From Piper betle (Eukaryota > Streptophyta > Magnoliopsida > Piperales > Piperaceae), in the NCBI GenBank assembly GCA_033002965.1, contig JAURVB010008678.1:209769-273768 (forward strand): a DNA stretch of 64,000 nucleotides, read 5' to 3'. The notes below the pieces were generated by a model, which saw only the letters and a program-made list of their open reading frames with translations, ran no database searches and had not been told where the DNA came from. Positions within the stretch are counted from its first letter, which is position 1. Every line of letters starts with the position of its first letter. A program made the translations under genes and the position numbers. Of this stretch, positions 23,653-35,621 are shown piece after piece.

Positions 23653-23674
23653 ACAGGAGAGTTTGCTCTCCTGT
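23653..23674 (+). other. Covarying hairpin in LTR copy 2
   Basis: ACAGGAGAG, loop TTTG, CTCTCCTGT: a perfect 9-bp stem. Relative to copy 1 the stem has changed T-A to G-C and its outer pairs differ, with pairing kept. Confidence 0.8.
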
Positions 23675-25110
23675 GCCAGATTGATATTAGTTATTTTTCA
23701 GGCCGGTAACGCTCGTTACTAACGATTTTTCTATATATATATAGGTGAGGAATGCGAGCGATGAAAGCTATTGGGACTGCGGAGGAGCAGCACGGAACTG
23801 CGCACACATGTACCTGCCCTTTGTAATGTATAATGATGGTGTGTTAATGCTGTGTGAATGATAATTAGAATGTTTTTGTCTTGATAAATTGCTTTTTATG
23901 AGACGAGCGGATAATTGTGAATGAGTAGGGAGCCTTCGAGTTCAGACTCGGCTCAGATGAAATGAAAGAGATAATGATTGAATGCCATAGTAGATTGTTA
24001 TGTTTTATCATATTTTGATAAAATATTTATATACCCTTGTTGTGGATAGGTTGGCCCATATTGCACTTTATGGGAGATTTTGTCTTTTTTTCGTAAATAT
24101 TAATGAATTTTTATTTAAATTTCTTGCTTGTTGAATGGTTTTGTTTTGCTTGCATATCATCACATGCATGTAGGACTCCATTAGAACCCAATTGTTCCCA
24201 TTCATGCATCTCATAGCCGAGGGAAAATCCGGGTCGGCTTAACAGAACCAGTACCTTAGCGAACGGTTCGGTCGCCGGTGACATTTTCAGGTCGGTTCAC
24301 GGGTGAGCCGAAATGGGGTGTTACAAGAACACACTCTAATTAGGAAGGAACACTCTCAACTTCTAATCTCTAATTGGAACACACTCCAATTAGAAAAACA
24401 CTCTCAACCTCTAACTGGAACATACTCCAGTTAGGAATACACTTCAGACAAAGTTGGTACACACATTGGATAAAGTAAGTACACCATGAGGAGAGACTCT
24501 CCGTCCTCTAAGAGAGAGAGGGAGCCCTCACTGTAAAACCTCACAGTAAAACTCAATAACACACACTCTTCAAATTGTACTCTCTCAGCTCTGTTTCACT
24601 CACAATACAACTACATATATATAAAAACAGAACCCCGTAGATATAAAGAGCCAAATACTAAATACTCATCCTCTTCAACAATTCTTCTCGAATTCCTCGT
24701 ACCTTTTAGAAGAATTCTATGTCTTTACGATTCCCTATGTACTTGCATGTCTCCTCACATTCATCGTATGATGAGGGATTCTCAACAATCCCTCCATTCC
24801 CGAATCATACGAAAGACATTAGGGTTGGTTTTAGCTTCCTTCACATGGGAAAGAGATACAACCCTTCAAATCTCCCTTTTTCGCCCCATGTGGAAACTCC
24901 TTAAAAAATCTTCAACTTTGCACCACTTGTCGAACACCAGTCGAACTTGAAGCACCATTGTCGATCGATTGCCAACCGCCAACACATGAGGGAAATATTT
25001 TAACACATCTCCCCTACCTACTCATGTGGAATGTCTTCTATCTCCCCTCATTGGAACTTTTAACACGTCTCCCCCACCTTCTTGGGGAAAGAATTATGAC
25101 CTTGCATTTC

Positions 25111-25125
25111 CCACAAACGGTGCCA
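25111..25125 (-). other. Primer-binding site of the TRIM/LARD-like element
   Basis: On the minus strand TGGCACCGTTTGTGG follows the LTR end by two bases. It resembles the TGGCGCCGTCTGTGG primer sites of Tat/Retand-type Ty3/gypsy elements with two differences, hinting that this element depends on that lineage. Confidence 0.6.
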
Positions 25126-26321
25126 ATTGTTAGGGTTTTTAACAAACAAAATAACCAAACACAATGTTGAGTGTGTGACAAGGCCAACCAATAAAGGATA
25201 ACCCACACATTAGTGGAAACTTTCCAAATTGAAATAAAACTACAACCAAAAACATGGAATGAGTATAATTACCCCACTTTACAAACCATAGACAAAAGGT
25301 AGAGAAGGATAAGAAATAAACTATAGTTCGTCTTGTTGAAGAACCCAAAGTCATGTCTTCTCCTCACAATGAACAACCACAACCTCTAACTAGAACACAC
25401 TCTAATTAGGAACACTCTCAACTTCTAATCTTTAATTAGAACACACTCCAATTAGAAATACTCTCAACCTCCAAGCCGGTATACACATCGGACAAAGTAA
25501 GTACACCATGAGGAGAGGTTCTCACTGAGATTCATTTGAATTGGAATACTGGAATTCGATCAGGCTGCTCTGGATTGAAAAAGACACTATCTCGAGGAAT
25601 GGCTGGATTGGTTGAAAAGGGCTCGCATGGATTCAGATCAAGCGTGAGCCGGGATTATCTGTTTTAGCCTATCATGTATGAACCAGGACTTTGTGTTTTT
25701 AAGTTTGAAAGAATAGTTTTAAATATCATATTTAGTATAGTTTTAGCCTCTGTATTTTTATAATTTGTACTCGATTTTTAATTAAATAATAATAATATAA
25801 GTTTGAATATTTAATAACATATTTTATTTATAATTTTAAGATTAGATTAAATTAAATATATTCACTATGGAATAGAAACATAAATTTATAAATTTGATAT
25901 AATTATGAAGATGTGTATTATGTAACTTATATTACAGACGAATTAATATAAGATAGAATATAATAATTTAATATATTTAATATAAATATATTATAATAAT
26001 TTAATTTAATTTTTTATTTTTGTTGTATTTTAATAGAGGCATGAGTTCTGCTTTTATTAATAAATAGTTTAAAGACATGCTTGATGCACAAGATACATCT
26101 CTGCTTCTTCTTCCTCAAGCAAGGCATCTTGCCCTGCACTCCTGATTATCCTCCTTGGCGATCGGATCTCTCTATTCGCATTCCCCAATTCTTGTTCTTT
26201 TACCAAGTACTTAATCAGATTAAGCACTCTATAATCTTCAACGATCAATCATAGGAAAGGAAAAATTCTCTTCAATCCAAAGGGAAAGGGAAACTCTTTG
26301 AAATCGAGGCCTGTGACAAGA

Positions 26322-26333
26322 TGGCATTAGAGC
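26322..26333 (+). other. Degraded tRNA-iMet-type primer site
   Basis: TGGCATTAGAGC differs at two positions from the plant consensus TGGTATCAGAGC and lies four bases after a CTGTGACA LTR-like end. Confidence 0.6.
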
Positions 26334-26500
26334 CAATGTTGAGGGATCCTAGAGTCGACAAACTACAGTTGGAGGTGGGTGAGATATAATGACTCTTGCT
26401 TGGACTCCAATAACAAATTGAAAGGATGCATTAGATAAGCTTATTGGAAATCGTAAAGATATGAAGTTATTCCAAGAGGTACGTAGAATTCAAGAAGAAT

Positions 26501-27075
26501 TGTTAAAGATGATGAGTATTTAGTGTTTGGCTCTTCATATCTACAGGGTTTTGTTTCTATATATATATAGTTGTATTGTGAATGAAATAGAGCTGAGAGA
26601 GTATAACTGAACAGTGTGTTATTTAGTTTCACTGTGAGGTTTTGCAGTGAAGCTCTCCCTCTCTCTCTTAGGAGGAGGGAGAACCTCTCTTCACAAGATA
26701 GGTCTTCCCAATTAGATTGTCTCTTCTAGTTAGAGTTTGAGAGTGTTCCTAATTGGATATGTATCCTAGTTGGAGATTATTCCTAATTGGAGTGTGTTTT
26801 AATTAGAGATTGAGTGTATTCCTAAGTGAAGTGTGTTCCAGTTAGAGGTGAGTGTTCCCAATTGGATATGTATCCTAATTGGAGTAATTTGATGTACTGG
26901 CTTTGCCCGATGTGTGTGCCCATTATTTAATTATAGTGGATGGTTTGTGGTTTCCCTTCTATTTTGAAGGTTCCATGTTAAATTTGTGTATCATCTATCT
27001 TTTATCCTATATTAGTTTGCCTTGTCAAATCACACAACTTTGTGTTTAGGGATTTCATGTGTAAAAACCCTAACA
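26501..27075 (+). mobile_element. LTR of the TRIM/LARD-like family, opposite orientation
   Basis: Starts TGTTAAAGATGATGAGTATT and ends AAAAACCCTAACA. It is the reverse complement of the LTR at 21239-24680 in order and content, including the TTTCTATATATATATAGTTG region and the CTCTCTCTCT tract. About 40 bases before it also match the internal 3' end of that element, so it is a truncated copy, not a clean solo LTR. It lies inside the chromovirus gag region. No target duplication is seen. Confidence 0.7.
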
Positions 27076-27169
27076 CAGCTCAACTAACAAGCCTAAGGTG
27101 CAGACTCCTACACACAAGCAAACACATGTGAGTCGCTCTCAGACTCCTTTTTGAGCTTCACCTCATATC

Positions 27170-27504
27170 TGAGATTACATCTTCCAAATTCACAAAGAAA
27201 TCATCCTTAGAATTCCCCATGTATGATGGATTGGAAGATTCGGTTGATTGGATTAGTAATGTTGAACATTACTTCCTATTCCATGGCATCACATGGGACG
27301 ATCAATTTACCATAGCAGTGTTTCACCTCGAGGGCCAAGCTAGGATGTTGTAGCAAGTCCACTTGGGAGAAATTTAAGATAACCATACTAATCACGTTTG
27401 GAACACCCCCACATGGCAATCACTTTGGAGAGTTAACTAAGCTTACTCAAATGGGAAGTGTACAAGAATATATTGATGCTTTTGAAACTGCATTAAGTAA
27501 GACT
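27170..27504 (+). pseudogene. Chromovirus gag fragment, first part
   Basis: Reads FPMYDGLEDSVDWISNVEHY, FLFHGITWDDQFTIAVFHLE and GQARML, typical of chromovirus gag, then a frame change, then GSVQEYIDAFETALSKT. Broken by a stop (the TAG after RML) and frameshifts, then interrupted by the solo LTR at 27505. Gag continues at 30369. Confidence 0.75.
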
Positions 27505-30368
27505 TGTAACACCCCGAATCCTGCTCGTTCTCAAACCAAACCGGTCTGTCATGGGTCTCGAGTGGATCTACTCTCGGATCTTAAGACGAAAGATATTGAT
27601 TGCTATGCATGGATGAATGCACGGAATCCTTTCATGCTACCAAGAGGATGACATGATAACTAGTTTACAAAATAAAATAATTACAATAAAATTGATAGAA
27701 ATTCCGAAAATAAAACGGACAGAATCTCCCTAGAAGTGCAATTAGGGGCCGCCCTAGCAAATTATCATGTATAAATATGTAAAACCATCAACAACATTAC
27801 ACAATATTTTTCATGTAAACGTTTAATTGGCCACGTCAAAATATCCTATATTTTTGGGTCTTTTCCCACCAGCTCATTTGTTCATCTTCACCTTTATCAT
27901 GCAATATTTACACTAATATATATATTTGAGATCCTGTTATCATTATGCATTTCCATATACCAAAATCTTCATCATAGGTATTTCATTTTTCTCATAATAA
28001 CATAACAAAACAATTAAAACAATCAAAACAAACATTCGGCTAGCGCATGTGCATGTGTGTGCGAAGGTAGGCCATTGCTCCTCCGTCGAAGCCGACATAT
28101 TCAATATTAATCCTCACCTACATATATATAAAGAAAAGCGACAATAATGAATGTTACTGTTTCAAAAATATAACTACATAATAAACTGGCAAATGAGAGT
28201 AAACTCTCATTTTGAAGAAAACTTTTATATACTCTCGTGAACACTCCTAAGGGCATCTACTGCAGAGCCACTAGGCTGCAGACCCGATAGCGTCCCGAAC
28301 TGACTAGCTTGATGCCCCTCTCAACATTTTCTCATTTTCCTGGTCGTTTGAGACTACCAGTTTATCCTAAACCTTCTCCTTTCCTCTATAATTCTCCTAG
28401 CCTTGAGCACAAAAGCCGAGTACTCTCAGGCAGTTACCTTTAGCACCCTTTGAACCACAAGTCTGAACATGCGTTGTACTAAACATTACCCGTAATCCTC
28501 CACGTTTCTTTGGGTGTGAGGAACTCAAAATAGGAGTTGTCAAGATCCCTCAGGATTAGAATGGTCCACTCATGGTACGTGTGAGTCAGTTTTTCCCTTC
28601 TCTCGTCTTACTAAAAACTCGAGAAAATTATATATAGGTCTGAGAAGGGATTTATATAATATGCTCAAAGGCGAATGCAGTGGATTTTATTTTTGAAATC
28701 AAACTCAAGGGATCTCATCCTCTAGGGTTATTAATCTAGAAAATTGATCAATTTAAATGACCCGGTTAAGTGGGATCCGATAAAATGCCACTTAACCCAT
28801 CTTACAAATAATAAAACAAACATACAATAGAATAAAACATAAAACAGGGATGAGTCTTAAACAGACCTGGCAGAAGATCCAATCGTGGTTGTACATTTAC
28901 ACAGCAAGCTCCTACTCTATACCTACACTTCAAATCTAGAAGCTAATGCCCGCTAACTGAATGATGCATCAAACTCATCATGAACATCACACTTATAATG
29001 CAATCATCATCTATCGACAATCAACAATCATCAGTGCAGGAATACTTCTAACTCATCCTATTCATACAAATTTTATTATGTTTTTTTAAGTTACGTTGCA
29101 TTCAATTAGCATGCTTAGATTTAATTTACCTAATTAGATCACTAACATTCGTTCAATATCTATCAGATCATGCAAATCATCACTTCATTCATAATGAGAC
29201 ATTGATCAAGATAATTAATCAATCCTAGCAAGTTGTGCTAATAATCATCAATTTTAAATAATTAAATAGAAGGTAATTATACCTCTTGTCTCTGACAATT
29301 GACGACGGCTAGGGTCGCACGTCTCAGAGATCAAATTCGACTGATGTGTTTGGCGGAAGATTCGGCGAGTTCTAGTAAATCCTGTTTTCTAGTAGGGTTT
29401 CGGAAGGTTTCAGTGGTTTTTCAGTAGCTTTCCGGTGATTTTTCAACAGTCGTTACCGATGGCGTCTACGGCAAGATAGAGGTGGTATGGGGTACTATTG
29501 GCACTGGCTTGGCGAGCACGATGTCGACACGATCAGTAGAGGTGGTGGCTGGCTAGAAAAGGGCAAAATAGGGGTGGTCGGTGGTGGGTGACGAGATCTA
29601 GTCGGGATGGGTGGTGATGGGCTCCGCTTCGATCAGGGAAGGTCGTGGGAGGGTCGACAACGTCGAGGTGGCAATTGGATAGCGATGGCAACGGTTGCCA
29701 GCAGCAGAATCAGCAACGGGCGAACGGAGCTAGGACACGGCTCCCTCTCATCGTGGTGGCCGGGCGATGGCTAGGGCACTCGGAGCGGCATAGCGATGGT
29801 GTAACAGGGCTTGGTGGTGTCGATCGGCAGCATCAGTGAGGGTGGCGGCAACAAGTAGAGGGGCGGTGTGGAGGGTTTGGGGAAGAAGAGGAATGTCGGG
29901 TGGATGAAATGGCTCTGTGGCGATATAGTAAATAAAACTTGACTCAAGTCCGACTTGAGTTAAAAATAATGACTAACTCGTACTAAATCTTAAAAAAATC
30001 CAAAAATAGGGAAATTTTCTATAAAATATAATACATGCCACAAAATCACAATGACATGCTCTATAATTATTAACCCACCCAAACTCCCCTATAATGCGTC
30101 ATAATGCATTATTTGGCCTAAAAACAATTCTACGCTCTAATACTAAAATGATAAAAATCTGGATGTACTCTCATACATTTTGATAACTCATGCTAATGCT
30201 GTCTTTCTGATGTTATCATCATACACTTTGGTACACATGACCCTTGTGGTTCATAACACACGATCAGCCTTGACTCAGTACGCGTGTTCTGAAATTGACT
30301 CGACTAAAATAACGGTCGAACCAACTGGTTCAAACTATAAAACCCTAACTCAGGTCGCGGATTTTGCA
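27505..30368 (-). mobile_element. Solo LTR, TGTAAAACCC family (copy 3)
   Basis: 2864 bp, starting TGTAACACCCCGAATCC and ending GCGGATTTTGCA. Flanked by AGACT and AGATT, a 5-bp duplication with one change. It interrupts chromovirus gag: the frame reads KT before it and RLVSYLK after it. The GC-rich block lies at 29280-29900. Confidence 0.9.
28191..28212 (-). other. Covarying hairpin in LTR copy 3
   Basis: AAATGAGAG, loop TAAA, CTCTCATTT: a perfect 9-bp stem. The outer pairs are A-T here where copy 2 has A-T, C-G, A-T. The TATA-like box is at 28629-28638, about 420 bp upstream in sense. Confidence 0.8.
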
Positions 30369-30486
30369 AGATTAGTGAGTTACCTCAAGATCAATTAATT
30401 GCCTGCTTTGTGAGTTGACTGATCTATAGACTTTGACTACTATTGATTAATTAACAAAGAAGTGTGAAAGAAAATTTTAGTGAAAG
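30369..30486 (+). pseudogene. Chromovirus gag fragment, second part
   Basis: Continues gag after the solo LTR: RLVSYLK, and in the next frame QDQLIACFVS, then stops. Ends at the GAAAG target duplication of the next insertion. Confidence 0.6.
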
Positions 30487-31169
30487 TGTAACACCCCAAA
30501 TCTAGTTCACTCTCAAATGGGAATAGGACTATTACGATAGATTGAACCAACTCTTACCTCAATTAAGTAGGTTCTCGAACGTAAGCGGAAGGGATCTAGA
30601 CCCTCTAGGTGTCTCAAGACGAAAAACACCACAATGCTCAACCAATGCTTGCATGAGATGCACACCCTAGCAGGATACTACGTGAATGACATGACAATTA
30701 ATCACACTCATACAATTAAATTTAAATAAAATTATAGAAATTTTTTAAAATAAAATGGAGAAAATTTTCCCTAATAGTGTAATAAGGGGCAACTTGTTTA
30801 ACAAGATATTCTATCACAACAACAATATTTGATTTTCAGAGCAGAATAAGATCATAGACGACAAAATATGGATTATAAGCGTGGACTCTATCCATTTGCT
30901 GATCACATCCATCATAACTGCTAAATCAATCTCAGAATATCTCAAACATTACCACCATAAAACAAAGCACATCACAAAATAATACAGCACAACAAAAATC
31001 ACACAACAAGCAATACAACGTTGTGCCAAGTATGTGTGTGCAAATAGAAATCACTGCTCTTCTGCCATAGTTGGCATATCTCACTCATGATACTCACGTA
31101 CATAGATATTAGAAAAGTGTCAACGACAGGTGTCATTGGTCCAAAATTAACTAAATATCAAAGTGGAAA

Positions 31170-31187
31170 ATGAGAGCTAACTCTCAT
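31170..31187 (-). other. Hairpin in LTR copy 4
   Basis: ATGAGAG, loop CTAA, CTCTCAT: a 7-bp stem; the next outer bases no longer pair. Same position in the LTR as the other hairpins. Confidence 0.65.
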
Positions 31188-31431
31188 GTAAATCAAACAA
31201 TCATATAACTTCAACTGAACTCTTAAAGGGCAACAACTGAGGAGCTATCAAGTTGCAGACTAGTACCATTCCAAACTGATTGGTGTTGTGCCACTCTTAG
31301 CATTATCATAAAAGTCCCACTCTCAAGAAAATTGGTATTCTAAACTCTCACCAAACCTCCACATTTCTCCTCGCGCAAAGCATAGAGGATGAGTACTCTC
31401 AGGCAGTCACCATCATTACTAATTAATACTA

Positions 31432-32255
31432 TGTTAGAATATTTTCAATGATGTGCAAGTATACACGGTCGAAACAAGTAATATAATAATAAAATTGAGT
31501 ATCGTCCCACAGGGAGATGAATTTCTTATAATTAAATTAAAGAAAATAAAATGATGAACAAAACAAAAATAACGTACTTAACTAAATCTAAGTAATAACT
31601 TTAAATCAAAAGCAGCGTTAAAATTATAAAACTTGTTCTAGAGTCGAATTTCCCTTAACATGAATTTAATCTTCATCAAATCTTACTCTTATCTTTTTAT
31701 TCCCTCGGATTATCGATCTAGGATAATTATATGACATGGTGGCTCCCGCTCCTTCATGCTTCTATTATTTTGCCTCAATTTCTACCTCCCGGTGATAATT
31801 GATTAATCATCAAAATAATGCATTAAGAATTGTCTTACAATCGCATACGGTGTTGTGTATTTTTTGACCACAACGACAAACAAGTCAAAAGACTCATCGT
31901 ATGATGAATTATCAATGACTAATTTAATTAATTTCTCCCGAAATCTAATTAAACCTCATGATCTAAGATATAGGCGATCAATCTATTCTTAGCATTTAGA
32001 ACATGATAATTCAAACGATCCGATTGAATAAAAGAGTAAGAACTTGAAATAAATTCAATTAAATCATGTTAAGTTCCATTCTTCTCTAGAACGAAATAAA
32101 AGACTACTCCATAATAAAAATAGAAAATGATATAAAAAAGAAACTAATTTTTATTATGAAAGAAAAAGAAATTATAAAAACTATAACTACTTCTTTCACT
32201 ACACTCCGAAGCTAAGAGATGAGATATGATAACAACAAATGACCACCCCTTTGTA
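31432..32255 (-). repeat. 3' LTR of Athila copy 2, truncated
   Basis: Matches the inverse of the last 820 or so bases of the copy 1 LTR, then switches abruptly to protease-side coding sequence at about 32255 (CCACCCCTTT then GTACATT). The missing part is the first 330 or so bases of the LTR. Confidence 0.85.
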
Positions 32256-34568
32256 CATTATTTTATCACTTAGTTCAATTTTAGAACAATCATATGTTTC
32301 ATCCGGGCAATTCATGGATTTAAAGATGTTGAATGTGACACAATCGTTGTTTACCCTAAGTGTAAGTTTTCCAGCAGCTACGTCGATTAGTGTTCTCCCA
32401 GTTGCTAAGAAACCTCTCCCAACAATGAGTGGTATATCATCATTCCTTCCTTCCATTTCAAGCACTACAAAATCTGCAGGAAAGATAAACTTGTCAACCT
32501 TTATTAAAACATCTTCAATGACTCCTTTAGGATATACCAATGATCGGTCAGCCAACTGAAGTGTGATGTTGGTAGGAGCAATATCCTTGATTCCTAACCT
32601 TTTGAAAACAGAAAAAGGCATAAGATTAATGCTAGACCCTAAGTCACATAAAGCATTACAATGAACATTTCCTCCAATTGAACATGGAATCACAAATTTT
32701 CCCGGGTCTTTTATCTTAGGAGGTAGTTTTCTTTGGAGGACAGCACTACATTCCTCTGTCATGGCTACAACTTCATTGTCATATACTCTCCTTTTCTTTG
32801 CTAGAATATCCTTCAAGTATTTTACATAACTAGGCATCTGTTCAAGTGCTTCAGCAAAAGGTATGTTAATTTGTAATTTCTTAAATATATCAAGAAATTT
32901 TTTAAAATATTTTTCATCACTTTGTTTCCTCAATCTAGAAGGAAATGGTACCTTTTCTTCGACCTCATCTACAAGTACTTCATCTTTTTCTTTCCCTTTG
33001 CTTCCGAGTAAGCTAACCAATGTATTGGGTTCACGTTCGTTGCTTGGCTTATCATCTTTTTCCCTAACTTCATTGGGTTGAACTGGTTCTTGTAAAGTAA
33101 TACCACTCCGGGTTGTTATAGCTTTGCAATGCTCTTGACCATCATTCCTTGGTTGTTCTGGTTGGCTAGGAAGTACACCCTTGGGTCGCTCACTAGGTTC
33201 CTTGTTTAATTGCACCATAACTTGTTGCATAAACTGTTGTTGTTGTTGTTGCTGATTCTGCATAAATTGTTGCATAGTTTGTTGCATGGAATTGAACATT
33301 TGGATCAAATCCGGTTGTTGTGGTTGAAAAGAAAGTGAAGGAGGTCGAGAATGCTGTGATGGTGGTGGTGGATTAGTGGGAACAGCAGCCGGTTGTGGAG
33401 AATTATTCCATGAAAAGTTGGGGTTATTGCGCCAGCCCGCATTGTAGGTGTTGGAATAGGGATTGTTGTTCCTATTAAAGTTGCCTACATAGTTAACTTG
33501 ATCTGTTGTACATTGACCTGTAGAATGTCCTTGTCCACACCATTCACACCTTGGCTCCACAGCCTTAACATGTCCCTGCATATTAAGATTTTGAACTTGA
33601 TTAGTTAAAGCACTGACCTGAGCAGATAAAGCAGTAAGTGCATCTAATTCTAAAACTCCGGTAGTCCTCCTTGGATGCCTTTCTTGTGTGGCATGATGGT
33701 TGCTAGGAACCATTAATTCTAGCAATTGGAAAGCTTCATGTGGGCTCTTCCTAAGAAATGATCCATTGGCCGCCGCATCAACTATGTTCTTTGTTTGCCC
33801 CAACAACCCGTTATAAAAAGTTTGGAGTTGCATCCATCTTTCTATACCATGGTTGGGACACTTTTTTAACAATTCTTTATATCTTTCCCATGCCTCAAAG
33901 AGAGACTCACCATCAAACTGCAAAAAAGATAAAATTTCATTACGTAATCTAGCAGTTTTAGAAGGTGGAAAATATTTTAACAAAAATTTTTCAGATAATT
34001 CATCCCAAGTGGTTATTGAATCTAATGATGACAACCATTCTTTCGCACTTCCTATTAATGAGAATGGAAATAAGCGAAGGCGGAGAGCGTCATCAGAGAC
34101 ACCAGGTTGCTTATACATATCACAAACCGATAGGAAATCCATGATATGCCTATTAGGATTTTCATTAGGCAATCCACTAAATTGTCCTATGGTTTGTAAC
34201 ATGTTAAATAAAACTGGTTTAAGCTCGAAGTGGGTCGCATCCACCGGTGGTGCAATAATACTAGGTTGTAACCCTCTTGCAAGAGGTACAACCCAATCTT
34301 GGATTGCCCTATTGTCATCATTAGCTACTACTACAATCGGTGGAAGTGGAGGCATTTGTTGTTGTTGTGGGTCCATGGCTTCTTCTTCTATGGCTTCTTG
34401 TGCTCTTCTTCCAGCGGCACGCAAGTTTCTCAAAGTCCTTTCAATCTCTGGATCATAAGAAAACAAAGGTGACCGCACTAATCGATGCATAAACAAATGA
34501 TAACAAATAAATGATAGTAAGGAAGAAGACAATGATATAGTTTTTTTCTTTTTGTTTAAATCAGACAC
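32199..34568 (-). CDS. Athila gag-protease polyprotein, intact frame
   Basis: The 789-residue frame is open. It builds the retrotransposon capsid and its processing protease. Gag core is at about residues 105-290 (ELKPVLFNMLQTIGQFSG; WDELSEKFLLKYFPPSKTAR). A CX2CX3HX4C zinc knuckle (CEWCGQGHSTGQC) is at 341-353, a proline/glutamine-rich linker at 380-450, and an aspartic protease at about 620-735 with the active-site motif DLGSS at 642-646 and PLIVGRGFLATG near 713. The last 20 or so residues read into LTR sequence, so the natural C-terminus and all downstream pol domains are lost. The start is uncertain: the first 60 residues are untypical and the real start may be later, for example near MDPQQQQ (residue 65). 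The open frame in so damaged an element suggests a recent loss or a helper role. Confidence 0.85.
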   Translation of the reverse strand: MSDLNKKKKTISLSSSLLSFICYHLFMHRLVRSPLFSYDPEIERTLRNLRAAGRRAQEAIEEEAMDPQQQQMPPLPPIVVVANDDNRAIQDWVVPLARGLQPSIIAPPVDATHFELKPVLFNMLQTIGQFSGLPNENPNRHIMDFLSVCDMYKQPGVSDDALRLRLFPFSLIGSAKEWLSSLDSITTWDELSEKFLLKYFPPSKTARLRNEILSFLQFDGESLFEAWERYKELLKKCPNHGIERWMQLQTFYNGLLGQTKNIVDAAANGSFLRKSPHEAFQLLELMVPSNHHATQERHPRRTTGVLELDALTALSAQVSALTNQVQNLNMQGHVKAVEPRCEWCGQGHSTGQCTTDQVNYVGNFNRNNNPYSNTYNAGWRNNPNFSWNNSPQPAAVPTNPPPPSQHSRPPSLSFQPQQPDLIQMFNSMQQTMQQFMQNQQQQQQQFMQQVMVQLNKEPSERPKGVLPSQPEQPRNDGQEHCKAITTRSGITLQEPVQPNEVREKDDKPSNEREPNTLVSLLGSKGKEKDEVLVDEVEEKVPFPSRLRKQSDEKYFKKFLDIFKKLQINIPFAEALEQMPSYVKYLKDILAKKRRVYDNEVVAMTEECSAVLQRKLPPKIKDPGKFVIPCSIGGNVHCNALCDLGSSINLMPFSVFKRLGIKDIAPTNITLQLADRSLVYPKGVIEDVLIKVDKFIFPADFVVLEMEGRNDDIPLIVGRGFLATGRTLIDVAAGKLTLRVNNDCVTFNIFKSMNCPDETYDCSKIELSDKIMYKGVVICCYHISSLSFGV

Positions 34569-34633
34569 TAAAATCTAAAGATAAAAGAAAACTCTCAAAA
34601 TTCTAATCCTAAATTAACTTAGAAAATTCGGTC

Positions 34634-34650
34634 TCCCGGCAATGGCGCCA
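34634..34650 (-). other. Primer-binding site of Athila copy 2
   Basis: On the minus strand TGGCGCCATTGCCGGGA matches the complement of the tRNA-Asp 3' end with one internal change. It lies six bases from the 5' LTR edge at 34657. Confidence 0.85.
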
Positions 34651-35304
34651 AAAACTTGTTAGAATATTTTCAATGACATGCAAGTATACACTGTAACACC
34701 CCGTTTCGGATCACCCGTGAACCGACCCGGAAATGTCACCGGCGACCGAACCATTCGCTAATCTACTGGGTTCGGTTAAGCCGACCCGGATCTGCCCTCG
34801 GTGTCTCAAGATGGAGATGCAAACATGAAATGCATGGATGGGATGTGTGGGTTCTAACGTAGTCCTACATGCATGCTATGATGTGCAAGCGAAACAAAAC
34901 CATGCAACGGCAAGAAATTTTTAATTAAAAATTATCCACAACAAGGGTATATAAATATTTTATCAAAATACGATAAAACATGATAATCTACCGTAGCATT
35001 CATCATTATCTCTTTCGTTTCAATTGAACCGAGCCTGAACTCCAAACTCACTACTCATTCACATTTATCCATTCATTTCATATCAAGCAATTTATCTAAA
35101 CAAACACATCAAAATTATCATTCACGTAGCAATAACACACCGTCATTATAGATTACACGCGGCAGGTACATGTGTGCGCGGTTCCGTGCTGCTCCTCCGC
35201 AGTCCTGACAGCTTTCATCCCTCGCATTTCTCACCTACATATATATAGAAAAACCGTCAGTAACGAGTGTTACCGGCCCGGAAAATAACTAATATCAATC
35301 TGGC

Positions 35305-35326
35305 ACAGGAGAGCAAACTCTCCTGT
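35305..35326 (-). other. Covarying hairpin in LTR copy 5, duplicate 1
   Basis: ACAGGAGAG, loop CAAA, CTCTCCTGT: a perfect 9-bp stem. Confidence 0.8.
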
Positions 35327-35599
35327 TGAATGAAAACCATATACTTCCTCAAGAACTCTCATCAGGGCACATACGGGAGCCGTCGCCCTCAGGTCTGACA
35401 GCGTCCCCCTATCTTTCACATTCTCATACCTTGGCCATTTCTCTATCGCTTCTCGCATCAAATCTCATTCCTTTCCGCCCTCTGCACCTTCCATATTACT
35501 CCTGGCCTTGAGTATGAAGGCCGAGCACTCTCAGGCAGTCGCCTTTAGTACCCTTTGAAACCACAAGTCTAGACATGCAGCAACTAATATCAATCTGGC

Positions 35600-35621
35600 A
35601 CAGGAGAGGAAACTCTCCTGT
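35600..35621 (-). other. Covarying hairpin in LTR copy 5, duplicate 2
   Basis: Same stem as 35305-35326 with loop GAAA instead of CAAA. It lies about 450 bp downstream, in sense, of the TATA-like sequence at about 36068-36080. Confidence 0.8.

Larger units (their letters stand above)
21561..24325 (+). mobile_element. Solo LTR, TGTAAAACCC family (copy 2)
   Basis: 2765 bp, starting TGTAAAACCCATGACTCGAG and ending GGGGTGTTACA. Flanked by AGAAT and AGAAC, a 5-bp duplication with one change. The undisturbed second LTR of the host reads AACTAGAACACACTC at the equivalent spot, which confirms the insertion point. The GC-rich block at 22040-22460 yields overlapping frames on both strands without any domain. 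Confidence 0.9.
21239..25524 (-). mobile_element. TRIM/LARD-like element split by a solo LTR
   Basis: Two related LTRs face the same way. One is at 21239-24680, interrupted by the insertion at 21561-24325, with a net length near 0.67 kb. The other starts at 25128 and is cut off near 25524. On the minus strand the LTR ends AAAACCCTAACA and is followed by AT and a primer site. The internal region (24681-25127) is only about 450 bp with no gag or pol. The size suggests a TRIM or small LARD. The right LTR is truncated, so no target duplication can be seen. Confidence 0.7.
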
